Origin: Amycolatopsis acididurans
GTDB taxonomy: Bacteria; Actinomycetota; Actinomycetes; Mycobacteriales; Pseudonocardiaceae
DNA length: 64,000 nt
Direction: 5' to 3'
Assembly: GCF_012328925.1 (NCBI RefSeq)
Contig: NZ_JAAXLS010000008.1
Coordinates: 62,001-126,000 of the forward strand
How positions within the stretch are numbered: position 1 is the stretch's first letter; every line of letters begins with the position of its first letter. Under the pieces are notes generated by a model, which was not told the DNA's origin, did no database searches, and saw only the letters and a program-made list of their open reading frames with translations. Position numbers and translations under genes: made by a program. Positions 1 through 9,021 of the stretch are shown one piece after another.

Positions 1-609
1 ACCGGCCGGCGGCGGCACGTCGGCCGGGGTGCCCTGGGTGTGATCCGGCGTCAGCAGCTGCGTGGCCTGGTCCACCCCGACGACGCCGAGGACCGAGCTC
101 GCCAGCCCGGCGGGCACCGACAGCTCCTTGTCCGCGGCACGCAGGATGCGACCGTCCACTTTATATCCGGCCAGTGCGATACCGAACGCCTTCTCGACCT
201 GGTCGGCGGTGCCGGTGGCCTCGACGTAGGCCTTGTTCGACGGCATGTCGCCGATCGCGAACCCGCTGCCGGAGAGCCAGTTCCGCACGGAGGTGACCGT
301 GTCGTCGGTCGCGGCGAAGCGGTCGCGTACCTGGTCCGGGGTGAGGTACTGGCGATAGGTCTTGCTCGCCGGGTCGCTCACCGCCTGCGCGGCGGATTCA
401 GCGCCTGCCTGGTCACGCATGGCCAGGTAGACCCGGAAGCTGAGTTTCGACGACGGTGCAGTGTCGGTGACCTTCGTCTGCGGCGTGGCCCATCGAGGAT
501 GGGACGCCGGGATCACGGCGCGCCCCTGCGCCGTGGCGATGCCCGGCACCGCGGCGCTCACCCCGCCCACGACGGCGAGCGAAACGAACAGGCTCAAAGC
601 TCTTCGCAC
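1..609 (-). CDS. S53 (sedolisin/kumamolisin-type) protease, N-terminal part, cut by window edge
   Basis: Only the first 203 codons are present; the frame is open to base 1, so the catalytic domain lies outside. The start is GTG with a purine-rich ribosome site (GGGGGAAG) just upstream. Residues 1-27 form a signal peptide (charged start, hydrophobic core, Ala-rich end), so the protein is probably exported. The following ~150 residues look like a pro-kumamolisin activation domain: a Q-Y-L-T-P stretch, then R-F-A-A-T-D and V-R-N-W-L-S-G-S-G-F, the usual pattern of S53 propeptides. The family cleaves proteins with a Ser-Glu-Asp triad after self-removal of the prodomain. The triad cannot be seen here, so activity is untested. 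Confidence 0.85.
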   Translation of the reverse strand, partial: MRRALSLFVSLAVVGGVSAAVPGIATAQGRAVIPASHPRWATPQTKVTDTAPSSKLSFRVYLAMRDQAGAESAAQAVSDPASKTYRQYLTPDQVRDRFAATDDTVTSVRNWLSGSGFAIGDMPSNKAYVEATGTADQVEKAFGIALAGYKVDGRILRAADKELSVPAGLASSVLGVVGVDQATQLLTPDHTQGTPADVPPPAG

Positions 610-657
610 TGGGGACTTCCCCCTTCTTGAGTTATGCGGAACTGCGCAGTGAGATTA

Positions 658-673
658 GAGCCGAAAACGGCTC
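658..673 (-). terminator. Hairpin downstream of mtnA
   Basis: GAGCCG-AAAA-CGGCTC forms a perfect 6-bp stem with a four-base loop, 68 bases past the mtnA stop and 48 bases before the S53 start. It is a plausible terminator for mtnA, but has no clear T tract. The rest of the 131-bp gap presumably holds the protease promoter. Confidence 0.4.
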
Positions 674-740
674 AGGGGAAGAAAATCCTCGACAGATACT
701 GAAAAGTCTGATTTCCGCACATCGTAGGGAAAGGGACAAA

Positions 741-1721
741 TCAGGCCAAAGGCAGAATTCCCTGGTCAGTGACCACCGCGGTGATCAAATCCGCGGGTGT
801 GACGTCGAACGCGGGGTTGAACACCGCGGCGTCGTCGGGTGCCACGCGGCGGCCGCCGAACTCGGTCACTTCCGCCGCGGACCGCTCCTCGATGACGATG
901 TGCTCGCCGCCGGGCAGTGTCCTATCCACAGTGGACTCCGGTGCGACGACGAAGAACGGCAGCCCGTGCCGTGCCGCCGCGAGTGCGAGCGGATAGGTGC
1001 CGATCTTGTTGGCCACGTCACCGTTCGCCGCGATGCGGTCCGCGCCGACCACGACGCAGTCGATCAGACCACGTGCCATCGCGGTCGCGGCCGCGGAGTC
1101 GGGCAGTACCCGGTAGGGCACCCCGGCCTGCGCCAGCTCCCAGGCGGTGAGCCGCGCACCCTGCAACAGCGGCCGCGTCTCGTCGGCGAAGACGTACTCG
1201 ACGTGCCCGGCGGTGTGCAGGTGCCACACCACGCCGAGCGCGGTACCCCAGCCGACCGTGGCCAGCCTGCCCGCGTTGCAGTGGGTCAGCAGGCGCAGCG
1301 GGCGGCGGGCGCAGCGGTCCAGGATCGCCTCGGCGGCGCGCGCCGACGCCTGCCGGTTGGCGGTCTCGTCCTCGTCCAGCACCGCCTTCGCCTCGACGAG
1401 TACCGCCTGCCCGCCCTCGGGGAGCTTCGCGAGCGCCCGCCGCACGCCCCAGCTCAGGTTCACGGCGGTCGGCCGGGCCTCGGCGAGCCGTTTGGCGTCG
1501 GCCTCGACCGCGGCGTGGTCGGCGCCGTGCCGCAGCGCCGACATCGCCGTGCCGAGCGCGCCTGCGGCACCGAGTGCGGGCGCCCCTCGCACGGCGAGGC
1601 GGCGGATCGCGTCGATCAGCTCGTCGACCGTGCGCAGGCGCAGCGTCGAGAAGGCCCCGGGCAGCGCGCACTGGTCGATGATCACGACGGCGTCTTCGTC
1701 CCAGTCGATCGTCCTGCGCAC
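741..1721 (-). CDS. mtnA: S-methyl-5-thioribose-1-phosphate isomerase
   Basis: 326 aa, GTG start. MtnA converts methylthioribose-1-phosphate to methylthioribulose-1-phosphate in the cytosolic methionine salvage pathway. Visible signatures are RGAPALG (residues 45-51), the catalytic cysteine in THCNAG (Cys148), and the catalytic aspartate in GADRIAANGD (Asp228), followed by NKIGTYPLA. Length fits the family (about 320-350 aa), separating it from eIF2B subunits. It stands alone: no other methionine salvage gene is in the window. It is transcribed away from the TrpB2 gene; the 128-bp gap holds both promoters. Confidence 0.93.
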   Translation of the reverse strand: MRRTIDWDEDAVVIIDQCALPGAFSTLRLRTVDELIDAIRRLAVRGAPALGAAGALGTAMSALRHGADHAAVEADAKRLAEARPTAVNLSWGVRRALAKLPEGGQAVLVEAKAVLDEDETANRQASARAAEAILDRCARRPLRLLTHCNAGRLATVGWGTALGVVWHLHTAGHVEYVFADETRPLLQGARLTAWELAQAGVPYRVLPDSAAATAMARGLIDCVVVGADRIAANGDVANKIGTYPLALAAARHGLPFFVVAPESTVDRTLPGGEHIVIEERSAAEVTEFGGRRVAPDDAAVFNPAFDVTPADLITAVVTDQGILPLA

Positions 1722-1849
1722 GGGACTTACTGTAGTAGTGGAGGTCGAGCATCGGCGTGACCTGCCTCGGCTTCCCCGGTCAGCTCGTCGAACTGGATGT
1801 CACGGCCGCTCTGGCTTAGCGTGAACAAGCCGTCCACGGAGGTGCGTCC

Positions 1850-3205
1850 ATGAAGACCAAGTACATCCTCGACGAAGCCGACATGCCGACCCGCTGGTAC
1901 AACATCATCCCCGATCTGCCGGCGCCGCCACCGCCGCCGCTGCATCCCGGCACCGGGCAGCCGGTCGGACCCGACGACCTCGCCCCGCTGTTCCCGCAGG
2001 CGCTCATCGCGCAGGAGGTCAGCGGTGAGCGCTATATCGACATTCCCGAAGAGGTGCTCGACGTCTACCGGCTCTGGCGCCCGTCACCGCTGTACCGGGC
2101 GCACCGGCTGGAGAAGGCGCTGGGCACCCCGGCGCGGATCTACTACAAGTACGAGGGCGTCAGCCCGGTCGGCTCGCACAAGCCGAACACCGCCGTGCCG
2201 CAGGCGTTCTACAACGCCGCCGAGGGCGTGCAGAGGCTGACCACGGAGACCGGTGCCGGGCAGTGGGGCAGCGCGCTCGCGTTCGCCTGCGCGACGTTCG
2301 GGCTCGAATGCGAGGTGTGGCAGGTCCGCGCCTCCTACGACCAGAAGCCCTACCGCAAGATCATGATGGAGACGTTCGGCGCGACCGTGCACCCGAGCCC
2401 GTCGGAGGAGACCGAGTCGGGCCGCAAGATACTGGCCGCCGACCCCGGTTCGACCGGCAGCCTCGGCATCGCGATCAGCGAGGCGGTGGAGAAGGCCGCT
2501 GGCGACCCGGAGGCCCGCTACGCGCTGGGCAGCGTGCTCAACCACGTGCTGATGCACCAGACCATCATCGGCGAGGAGGCGCTCAAGCAGTTCGAGCTGG
2601 CCGGCGACACGCCCGACGTGCTGGTCGGCTGCACCGGCGGCGGCTCCAACTTCGGCGGCCTTGCCTTCCCGTTCCTGCGGGAGAAGCTGGCCGGGCGCAT
2701 GTCCCCGGAGATCCGGGCCGTTGAACCGGCGGCGTGCCCGTCGCTGACCCGCGGCCGCTACGCCTACGACTTCGGTGACACCGCCGGGCTCACCCCGCTG
2801 CTGAAGATGCACACCCTCGGCCACGACTTCATTCCCGACCCGATCCACGCGGGCGGCCTTCGTTACCACGGGATGGCGCCGCTGCTGTCGCACATCTACG
2901 AGCTGGGGCTGATCGACGCGCTCGCGATCGGGCAGCAGGAATGCTTCGCGGCCGGGATCCAGTTCGCGCGCACCGAGGGCATCATCCCGGCGCCGGAGCC
3001 CACCCACGCACTCGCCGCGTGCGTCCGGGAAGCGTTGCGGTGCAAGGAAACCGGGGAGGAGAAGGCGATTCTGACCGCGCTGTGCGGGCACGCGCACCTC
3101 GACCTTCCCGCCTACGCCGCCTACCTGGCGGGTCAGATGACGGACAACGAACTGGCCGAAGAGACACTGGCGGAAGCGCTCGCCACCGTGCCGCAGACCG
3201 GCTGA
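1850..3205 (+). CDS. trpB2: TrpB2-type tryptophan synthase beta-like PLP enzyme
   Basis: 451 aa, preceded by the ribosome site ACGGAGG. A fold-type II PLP enzyme of the TrpB2 branch: the long Pro-rich N-terminus (residues 20-35) and the motif GSHKPN (PLP lysine Lys111) are typical, where TrpB1 has GSHKIN. The catalytic glutamate motif ETGAGQ is at 133-138 and a glycine-rich phosphate loop (CTGGGSN) follows. TrpB2 proteins can condense indole with serine and often occur without TrpA. No trpA is nearby. Instead, the gene for tryptophan 2,3-dioxygenase starts 4 bp after the stop, so a link to tryptophan turnover or indole salvage is inferred rather than ordinary biosynthesis. Confidence 0.9.
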   Translation: MKTKYILDEADMPTRWYNIIPDLPAPPPPPLHPGTGQPVGPDDLAPLFPQALIAQEVSGERYIDIPEEVLDVYRLWRPSPLYRAHRLEKALGTPARIYYKYEGVSPVGSHKPNTAVPQAFYNAAEGVQRLTTETGAGQWGSALAFACATFGLECEVWQVRASYDQKPYRKIMMETFGATVHPSPSEETESGRKILAADPGSTGSLGIAISEAVEKAAGDPEARYALGSVLNHVLMHQTIIGEEALKQFELAGDTPDVLVGCTGGGSNFGGLAFPFLREKLAGRMSPEIRAVEPAACPSLTRGRYAYDFGDTAGLTPLLKMHTLGHDFIPDPIHAGGLRYHGMAPLLSHIYELGLIDALAIGQQECFAAGIQFARTEGIIPAPEPTHALAACVREALRCKETGEEKAILTALCGHAHLDLPAYAAYLAGQMTDNELAEETLAEALATVPQTG

Positions 3206-3209
3206 TGTC

Positions 3210-3956
3210 GTGAACGACCAGCACGCGTCGCTGACCTACACCTCCTACCTCGCGCTCGACGAGGTGCTCGGCGCGCAGCGGCCACGGTCGGGCGAGCACG
3301 ACGAGATGCTGTTCATCGTCGTGCACCAGGTGTACGAGCTGTGGTTCAAACAACTGTTGCACGAGCTGGGTTTCCTGCGGCAGCGGCTCGCGGAGGGCGA
3401 CACCGCGCATGCGATCCGCACGCTGCGCCGCATCCTGACGATCCTCAAGGTGGTGGTCGCGCAGATCGACGTGCTGGAGACGATGACGCCGAGCCAGTTC
3501 ACCACTTTCCGCACCCGGCTGGAGGCGGCGAGCGGTTTCGAGTCGGCCCAGTTCCGGGAGCTGGAGGCGGTGCTGGGGCGGCGGGACGAGAGTGCCGTCG
3601 AGCACTACCCGCTGGGCAGTCCGGCCCGGGACCGCATCGCCGCCGCGATGGCGGCACCTTCGCTGTTCGAGTCCTTTGTGGACTACCTGCACGGGCAGGG
3701 GTACGACACCGACGGTGAGACGCGGGACCTGCTGCTGACGGTGTACCGCGACGACGCCGGGCCGGCGGTCGTCGCGGAACACCTCGTCGACCTCGACGAG
3801 GGCATGCAGGAATGGCGGTACCGGCACGTCAAGATGGTCGAGCGCACGATCGGCGACAAGTCGGGAACGGGCGGCTCCTCGGGCGCGGAGTACCTGCGTT
3901 CGACCCTGTTCCGGCCGGTCTTTCCCGACCTATGGGCGGTCCGCGCCCGGCTTTAG
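3210..3956 (+). CDS. kynA: Tryptophan 2,3-dioxygenase
   Basis: 248 aa from a GTG that lies 4 bp after the trpB2 stop. A heme enzyme that opens the indole ring of L-tryptophan to N-formylkynurenine, the first step of the kynurenine route. The substrate-site histidine is in FIVVHQVYELWFK (His39). The proximal heme ligand is in RYRHVKMVERTIG (His206), followed by the diagnostic GTGGSSG loop. Length is slightly below the usual ~280 aa but all motifs are present. No kynureninase or formamidase is in the window. The last 27 bp overlap the end of the convergent hydrolase gene. Confidence 0.95.
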   Translation: MNDQHASLTYTSYLALDEVLGAQRPRSGEHDEMLFIVVHQVYELWFKQLLHELGFLRQRLAEGDTAHAIRTLRRILTILKVVVAQIDVLETMTPSQFTTFRTRLEAASGFESAQFRELEAVLGRRDESAVEHYPLGSPARDRIAAAMAAPSLFESFVDYLHGQGYDTDGETRDLLLTVYRDDAGPAVVAEHLVDLDEGMQEWRYRHVKMVERTIGDKSGTGGSSGAEYLRSTLFRPVFPDLWAVRARL

Positions 3957-4661
3957 CAGCGCGCGGACCGCGGCGGGATCCTCGACGTGGGCGTTGTGGC
4001 CGAGGCCGGGCAGGATCACCGGATCGGCCACGAACTCGCGCAGGTGCTCCGCCGGGCACATCGGGTCGCGCTCGCCCGCGGCGAGCGTGACCGGGGCGCG
4101 GGCCGCGGCGAGCAACCCGGCCATATCGGGCGGGCCGACGGCGAACGCCGCCTGGTCCAGCGCGAGCCGCCAGCCCTGCTCGGTCTCGACCACGCCCGCG
4201 GCCACGTCGTCCGGCGACCACAGCCCCTGTAGCCCGGAGACCTTGAGCCACCGCTCGACCGCCTCCTCGCGAGTGGCGAACGTCCTCGGCGGGCGCGATG
4301 CGCTCGCGCGCGCCTTGGCCAGGTCGTCGGCGGACCAGCGGACCTTGACGCCCAGGCCGTACACCGCCTCGACCGGGGCGCGGAACCAGCCGCTGGCAAG
4401 GGTCAGCGCGAGTGCGCCGCCGAGTGAATGTCCCAGCACCGCCACCGGCCGGTCCTCGGGCACCAGTTCGGCCAGTTCCGCGGCGACCCGGCCGAGCGAG
4501 TACCGGCCCACGGTCTCGGAGCGGCCGTGTCCGGGCAGGTCAGGCGCGATCCAGGCGGCGTCGAGCCCGTCGGTGAAGCCGCGCCACACCTCACCGGTCG
4601 CTCCCAGCCCGTGCAGCAGGAGCACGGTCCGCTCGCCGTCACCACCTCGTCGTGCGTGCAT
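3930..4661 (-). CDS. Alpha/beta hydrolase
   Basis: 243 aa. Alpha/beta-hydrolase fold: oxyanion-hole motif HGLG near residue 17, D-L-P-G-H-G-R-S, nucleophile elbow GHSLGG (Ser of the triad), an aspartate in AGERDPM and the final histidine in GLGHNAHVEDP. The substrate cannot be read. The size and the short lid resemble small carboxylesterases and enol-lactonases. The 3' end overlaps the kynA tail by 27 bp in opposite direction. A formylkynurenine formamidase role is tempting from the neighbour, but the gene is on the other strand and the family is too broad to say. Confidence 0.85.
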   Translation of the reverse strand: MHARRGGDGERTVLLLHGLGATGEVWRGFTDGLDAAWIAPDLPGHGRSETVGRYSLGRVAAELAELVPEDRPVAVLGHSLGGALALTLASGWFRAPVEAVYGLGVKVRWSADDLAKARASASRPPRTFATREEAVERWLKVSGLQGLWSPDDVAAGVVETEQGWRLALDQAAFAVGPPDMAGLLAAARAPVTLAAGERDPMCPAEHLREFVADPVILPGLGHNAHVEDPAAVRALLKPGADRP

Positions 4662-4806
4662 GGCGGAAATCTTGTCACGGGTTCGTGCCCGGCCTTAAGT
4701 TTTCCGTAGGCCGCTTTCCGGGAACGACCTTCCCGTGGGCTCGACACAACCGAACACGGCACGGGCGTCACAAGCGGCCTGCCGCGGACAGACAGGGAGT
4801 CTCACC

Positions 4807-5871
4807 GTGACCGACGGTGTATTCGGCCGCGAAAGCGGCCATGAACAGGTCGTCTACTGCCAGGATCCGGCCACCGGCCTGAAGGCGATCATCGCCATCT
4901 ACTCCACCGCGCTGGGCCCCGCGCTCGGCGGCACGCGGTTCTACCCCTACCGCCGCGAAAGCGACGCGCTGGAGGACGTGCTCGCCCTGTCCAAGGGCAT
5001 GGCCTACAAGAACGCGCTCGCCGGGCTCGACCTCGGCGGCGGCAAGGCCGTCATCATCGGCGATCCCGCCACGGTCAAGACCGAAGGCCTGTTGCGCGCC
5101 TACGGCCGCTTCGTGCGGTCGCTGGGCGGCCGCTACATCACCGCCTGCGACGTGGGCACCTACGTGGCCGACATGGACGTCGTGGCGCGCGAGACCACGT
5201 TCGTCACCGGCCGGTCGGCCGACGACGGCGGGGCGGGCGACTCGTCGGTGCTCACCGCGTTCGGCGTCTTCCAGGGCATCCGCGCGTGTGCCGAACACCG
5301 CTGGGGGAGCACCGACCTGACCGGCAGGCGGGTGGGTGTGCAGGGCGTGGGGAAGGTCGGGCACTACCTCGTCGGGCATCTCGTGAAAGCCGGGGCGGAG
5401 GTCGTCATCTCCGACGTCTCGCGCACCGCGATCGAGCGCGTGCGGGCCACGCATCCCCAGGTCGAGGTGTCGGATTCGCTCGTGGACGACCGGCTCGACG
5501 TCTACGCGCCCTGCGCGCTGGGCGGGGCGCTCAACGACGAAACGGTGCCGAGGCTGCGTACGGAGATCGTCTGCGGCGCGGCGAACAACCAGCTGGCGCA
5601 CGCCGGCATCGACAAGGTGCTGGCCGACCGCGACATCCTCTACGCGCCGGACTACCTCGTCAACGCGGGCGGCGTGATCCAGGTGAGCGACGAGCTGCAC
5701 GGTTTCGACTTCGACCGCGCCAAGCGGAAGGCGACCGGCATTTTCGAAACGACCAAGGCGGTGTTCGCGCTGGCGGCGGCTGAGGGGGTGCCTCCGGCGA
5801 CCGCGGCCGACCGGCTGGCCGAGCGCCGGATCTCCGAGATCGGCCGACTGCGCACCATCCTGACCCCGTGA
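4807..5871 (+). CDS. vdh: Valine (branched-chain amino acid) dehydrogenase
   Basis: 354 aa from GTG 4807, chosen because CAGGGAG sits eight bases upstream and the protein then begins like actinomycete Vdh; an in-frame GTG at 4735 would add 24 residues of poor quality. The enzyme oxidatively deaminates valine, leucine or isoleucine with NAD. Seen: the glycine-rich substrate loop ([10 protein letters not shown]), catalytic lysine in [18 protein letters not shown], and the nucleotide-binding GVQGVGKVG. In actinomycetes this reaction feeds 2-oxo acids to branched fatty acid and polyketide starter supply. A strong bidirectional terminator follows. Confidence 0.9.
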   Translation: MTDGVFGRESGHEQVVYCQDPATGLKAIIAIYSTALGPALGGTRFYPYRRESDALEDVLALSKGMAYKNALAGLDLGGGKAVIIGDPATVKTEGLLRAYGRFVRSLGGRYITACDVGTYVADMDVVARETTFVTGRSADDGGAGDSSVLTAFGVFQGIRACAEHRWGSTDLTGRRVGVQGVGKVGHYLVGHLVKAGAEVVISDVSRTAIERVRATHPQVEVSDSLVDDRLDVYAPCALGGALNDETVPRLRTEIVCGAANNQLAHAGIDKVLADRDILYAPDYLVNAGGVIQVSDELHGFDFDRAKRKATGIFETTKAVFALAAAEGVPPATAADRLAERRISEIGRLRTILTP

Positions 5872-5876
5872 ACGCC

Positions 5877-5914
5877 GTGAGGTGCCCCGCAGAGCGCTCT
5901 GCGGGGCACCTCAC
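5877..5914. terminator. Perfect 38-bp palindrome between convergent vdh and DUF5302 genes
   Basis: GTGAGGTGCCCCGCAGAGC is followed directly by its exact reverse complement, giving two 19-bp arms with no spacer. It lies 5 bp after the vdh stop and 6 bp after the stop of the opposing gene, the right place for a terminator serving both. No T tract on either side. Confidence 0.8.
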
Positions 5915-5920
5915 GGTGGT

Positions 5921-6106
5921 TCAGCCCGACTTGCGGCGGAAGGTGCGCTTGTTCGCGGCGGGGCCGTGCGCGTGCTGGTTCTTGCCGCTGCCGTTCTCGT
6001 GCTGCGAGCCGGCGCGGGCGTGGGCCTGCTTGCGCTCGAGCGCCTCACGGAACTTGCGTTTCAGATCGTCCTCGGGATCGCCGGACGCGGGCGAGGTTTC
6101 GGACAT
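5921..6106 (-). CDS. DUF5302 small basic protein
   Basis: 61 aa. Begins M-S-E-T with an acidic stretch, then D-D-L-K-R-K-F-R-E-A-L-E-R-K, a short amphipathic helix, and a basic Asn/His/Gly-rich tail ending in R-R-K-S-G. This is the pattern of the actinobacterial DUF5302 family; function unknown. The start is clear: GGAGG lies six bases upstream. That ribosome site sits inside a stable inverted repeat (6113-6148), so translation may be controlled by RNA folding. Confidence 0.75.
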   Translation of the reverse strand: MSETSPASGDPEDDLKRKFREALERKQAHARAGSQHENGSGKNQHAHGPAANKRTFRRKSG

Positions 6107-6112
6107 TTCGAA

Positions 6113-6148
6113 CCTCCATGGTCTGCAAGGCCCAGCCTTGCATGGAGG
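6113..6148 (-). promoter_or_regulatory. Hairpin masking the DUF5302 ribosome-binding site
   Basis: In the minus-strand transcript CCTCCATG pairs with CATGGAGG (8 bp) and, after a 5-base bulge, CAAGGC pairs with GCCTTG (6 bp) around a 3-base loop. The GGAGG in the right arm is the ribosome site of the DUF5302 gene, whose start codon follows six bases later. The fold would hide it. Whether the transcript starts upstream of 6148 is unknown. Confidence 0.5.
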
Positions 6149-6262
6149 TGTCCACCTTGGCGAGCCAATTCACCTGGCCCGTATGACGCTCGGTTGAGGT
6201 TCGCCACACCCAGTACCGACTGGCTGCGCCTTGTTGGCTCCTCGACAGTTAGGGTTACCGCC

Positions 6263-6973
6263 ATGCCGAACTCTGCCGCAGTGCCGGGCAGACCGCGTTC
6301 TCGTGACGCGGCTGGACTACCGGCGGTGACCCCGGAGCGCATCGTGGCCGCGGCGTTGGAGCTGACGGCCCGGCACGGGCTGGACAGCTGGACGCTGCGA
6401 CAGCTGGCGGGCGCCGTGGACGCCTATCCCGCGGTCATCTACCACCACGTCGGCGACCGCGAGGCGGTGGTCAGCGCCGTGGTCGACCGGGTGATCGGAA
6501 TGTACCCGCTGCCGCCCGAGCACCTGCCCTGGCGTGAGTGGTTCCGCAGCCTGTTCGGCGAGTTGCGTCTGGTGCTGACCCAGTATCCCGGCGTCGCGAG
6601 GCGTCTCGCGGTCAACGGGCCCAACGTCAACGCCGCCACGCCCACCATCGACCGCGGGATGCGGATCCTGCTGAACGCGGGTTTCGGCCACGAAGCCGCC
6701 GCCGTCTACCGGTTCCTGTCGGCGGTCGCGTGCCAGTACATCTCGCTCGAGGACGAGCGAAGCAGGCAGACCGACCTGATCGCCCGCAACAGCGAAGCCT
6801 GGAGCCGCAGCCGCGACGACGCCGAATGGCCGGGGCTGGCCGCCATGAGCGCCTCGATCCACGAGGTGACCAGCGACCCGGCCCGCGCGGAGAACTACTT
6901 CAAGGACGAGTTCGACTACGCCATCGAGCGCTGCCTTGACGGCGTGGAAAGGCGCCTGGAAAGCCTGCGGTAG
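6263..6973 (+). CDS. TetR/AcrR-family transcriptional regulator
   Basis: 236 aa from ATG 6263; the frame stays open upstream but coding character begins here. N-terminal helix-turn-helix at about residues 20-65 (R-I-V-A-A-A-L-E-L, then L-R-Q-L-A-G-A-V-D and the recognition helix Y-P-A-V-I-Y-H-H-V). The remaining ~150 residues are a helical ligand domain with no assignable inducer. The gene is divergent from the DUF5302 gene. An imperfect operator candidate, CCAGT-accg-ACTGG (6210-6223), lies 40 bp before the start and may be its own site. No target gene is obvious. Confidence 0.85.
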   Translation: MPNSAAVPGRPRSRDAAGLPAVTPERIVAAALELTARHGLDSWTLRQLAGAVDAYPAVIYHHVGDREAVVSAVVDRVIGMYPLPPEHLPWREWFRSLFGELRLVLTQYPGVARRLAVNGPNVNAATPTIDRGMRILLNAGFGHEAAAVYRFLSAVACQYISLEDERSRQTDLIARNSEAWSRSRDDAEWPGLAAMSASIHEVTSDPARAENYFKDEFDYAIERCLDGVERRLESLR

Positions 6974-6989
6974 AGGGAAGACCACACCT

Positions 6990-7033
6990 CTCGGTGACCC
7001 CGTCGTCAACGGGAGATTCCTGCGGTCACCGAG
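6990..7033. terminator. Inverted repeat after tetR
   Basis: CTCGGTGACC (6990-6999) and GGTCACCGAG (7024-7033) are perfect 10-bp arms; the 24-base spacer itself contains CCGT/ACGG that can extend the fold. It begins 17 bp after the regulator stop and precedes the convergent vanW-family gene end by 110 bp. The remaining gap to 7142 shows nothing recognisable. Confidence 0.45.
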
Positions 7034-7142
7034 TCATCCCGGAGCCTGCCCGCCGGCGAGGCATCTTTTGGGGGAGGTGTGGGTTGTTGGCTTTGCTTCG
7101 CTTGCCGGGCCGGTTCGAGCCGCGGTGGTGCCGCCGCCCGCC

Positions 7143-8921
7143 TTACGGGCCGCAGGTGATCTTCGGCTGTGGGTTGTAGTGCACGGTCCTGGTGTCGCGC
7201 CTGACCTCGGCGCCCGTGCCGGCATCGCGCAGGATGCGGGTGTCGGTGGTGGTGAAGCCGGGGGCACCGTTGGACGGGTGGCAGTTGTCCGCCGGGCCCG
7301 GCTTGGTCTGCGGGTCCACGAAGTTGGTCCGCTGGCCAGGAACCGACTCCACGTTGTACCGCTTGGTTCCCCAGAGTTTCACCGTGATCGACGACGGCGT
7401 CCAGATGGTCTGGATCGCCACGCCGGTGGGTGCGTCGTTGGTGAACTTCAGGTCGATGACGCTCGCACCGTTGGGGCTCTCGAAAACCGTGGCCTCGCGG
7501 GCGGCCGGGTAGCGGCTGATGTAGTAGCTGTGCTCCTTGTGCCCGGCATCCTTCATCCCGGCGAAGTACGAGGCGTTGTACAGCGTCGTGGCGAACTGGG
7601 AGATGCCGCCGCCCACCTCGCGCGCCGGAGCGCCGTTCTCGATCACGCCCGCCTCGACGTAGCCCTGCGCGGCGCCACGGGGGCCGGTGAAACCGTTGAG
7701 CGAGAACGTCTCTCCCGGCTTCACGATCGCGCCGTTCACCTTCTCGGCGACGGCGCGGATGTTCACGCCCGAGTCCGAGGCGAAACCGCCCGTGGTGAAC
7801 TCGCCGATCACCTCGTTGATGCCCAGCGCCTTCGCCTGGTCGGTGGTCACCTTCGCCGGGGTGTTCACGTACTTCGCGACGATCTCCCGCCCGTCGGCGC
7901 GCTGGAGCAGCTCCGGCAACGGCTCCAGGGTCGGGTTCCAGTCGACGCCCTTGCCGTCCACCGACTCCGAGACGTTCGGCCGCCCGCCGTCGAAGACGAT
8001 CTGCGCGTCCTTGCCCTGCTTTTCCGTCGACTTCAGCTGCGGGCCCGCCGCCTCGATGATCTTGTTGTTGTCCACCTTCATGGTCAGCGCGTCGCCCTCG
8101 GGCTCGAAACGCAGCGCGGTCGCGAGCGCCTCGGGGGCCACCGTCGCATCGGCGCCGTCACCGCGGATCTTCACCGGGGCGGACACCGCGGGCTCGGCAA
8201 GTTCGTGCAGCGCCTTCTGCACGTTCTCCGCCGAAACGGCCACCGGCGTCGCCTGCACCGGCAGCTCCACCGGCTGCCCGGAGGCCCAGTTCGTGACGAT
8301 CTCGTTCGCCGCGTTCTCCACGTCGAGGTGCTGACCCGGCTTGGGATCCACCGCGACCGGCTTGACGCCCTCGAAGCGGATCGTGCCCTCGACCGGGTCG
8401 CGATCGGTCTGGTCACGCAGGTTCGCCAGCGTGTTCACCAGCTGCGGCCGGTCGGCCCGGGTGACCACGCCGACCTCGCGCGTGGAGAAGAACGAACCGA
8501 TGCGGGTGAACGGGTTCAGCGGCTGCGAGCCTGCTTGGTCCAAAGTGGACGCCCAGTCGAGAGTGAGCCCGGCGCGGGCGGGGTCGACCGTGGCCTGGAC
8601 GTCGCCCGCCCGCACCGCGACCGGCTTGACCAGCCTCGGCTCGATCTCGGTGCGCAGCTTCTGCTCGGCCTCCGACCGCTGCAGCCCGCCGACCTCGACA
8701 CCGGCGACCGTCACCCCGCGCGGCACGTTGCCCTGGCTGACCAGCAGATCGATCGCGTAAAGCGCGGCCAGCACGCCGAGCACGGAACCGGCCACGATCC
8801 CGGCCCGTTTCAGTCCCTTGCGGTCACGGGACGGCTTGACCGGCGGGATCACCTCGGTGACCGCGGCGAAGACCTCCGTCTTCTCGTCGTCGGCGGTGGG
8901 CCACGAGGGCTCCTGCTGCAC
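7143..8921 (-). CDS. VanW-family, membrane-anchored cell-wall-associated protein
   Basis: 592 aa, GTG start behind CAGGAGGG. Cytoplasmic N-terminus (1-36), one transmembrane helix (about 38-60), then a long extracytoplasmic part. Two putative peptidoglycan-binding-4 type repeats occupy about 75-350. A VanW domain follows at about 370-510, recognised by G-E-F-T-T-G-G-F, K-P-G-E-T-F-S-L-N, G-P-R-G-A-A-Q-G-Y and G-G-G-I-S-Q-F-A-T-T-L-Y-N-A. In Firmicutes and actinobacteria such proteins accompany wall remodelling, but the biochemical role of VanW is not established. No van resistance genes are nearby, so vancomycin resistance should not be inferred. Confidence 0.85.
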   Translation of the reverse strand: MQQEPSWPTADDEKTEVFAAVTEVIPPVKPSRDRKGLKRAGIVAGSVLGVLAALYAIDLLVSQGNVPRGVTVAGVEVGGLQRSEAEQKLRTEIEPRLVKPVAVRAGDVQATVDPARAGLTLDWASTLDQAGSQPLNPFTRIGSFFSTREVGVVTRADRPQLVNTLANLRDQTDRDPVEGTIRFEGVKPVAVDPKPGQHLDVENAANEIVTNWASGQPVELPVQATPVAVSAENVQKALHELAEPAVSAPVKIRGDGADATVAPEALATALRFEPEGDALTMKVDNNKIIEAAGPQLKSTEKQGKDAQIVFDGGRPNVSESVDGKGVDWNPTLEPLPELLQRADGREIVAKYVNTPAKVTTDQAKALGINEVIGEFTTGGFASDSGVNIRAVAEKVNGAIVKPGETFSLNGFTGPRGAAQGYVEAGVIENGAPAREVGGGISQFATTLYNASYFAGMKDAGHKEHSYYISRYPAAREATVFESPNGASVIDLKFTNDAPTGVAIQTIWTPSSITVKLWGTKRYNVESVPGQRTNFVDPQTKPGPADNCHPSNGAPGFTTTDTRILRDAGTGAEVRRDTRTVHYNPQPKITCGP

Positions 8922-9021
8922 GGCTCAACCCTCCTGCTCGGGGCAACACTAATCCGGACAACCGGGATGAAGGTTACGGGCGAGCCGAGTGGGAACTGAT
9001 CCCGGGTGGTAGACCTGGGGA

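Noticed and set aside
3930-4661. Formylkynurenine formamidase role for the hydrolase next to kynA
   Set aside because: It is on the opposite strand and its fold family is too general to support this specific call.
4735-4806. Upstream in-frame extension of valine dehydrogenase
   Set aside because: The added residues look random, and a better start with a ribosome site exists at 4807.
7143-8921. Vancomycin resistance gene
   Set aside because: Only a VanW-family domain is present, with no vanH, vanA or vanX type genes, and the role of VanW in resistance is not established.
6936-8999. Long plus-strand open frame opposite the VanW-family gene
   Set aside because: The minus-strand protein has a membrane anchor, VanW motifs and a strong ribosome site; the plus frame has none.
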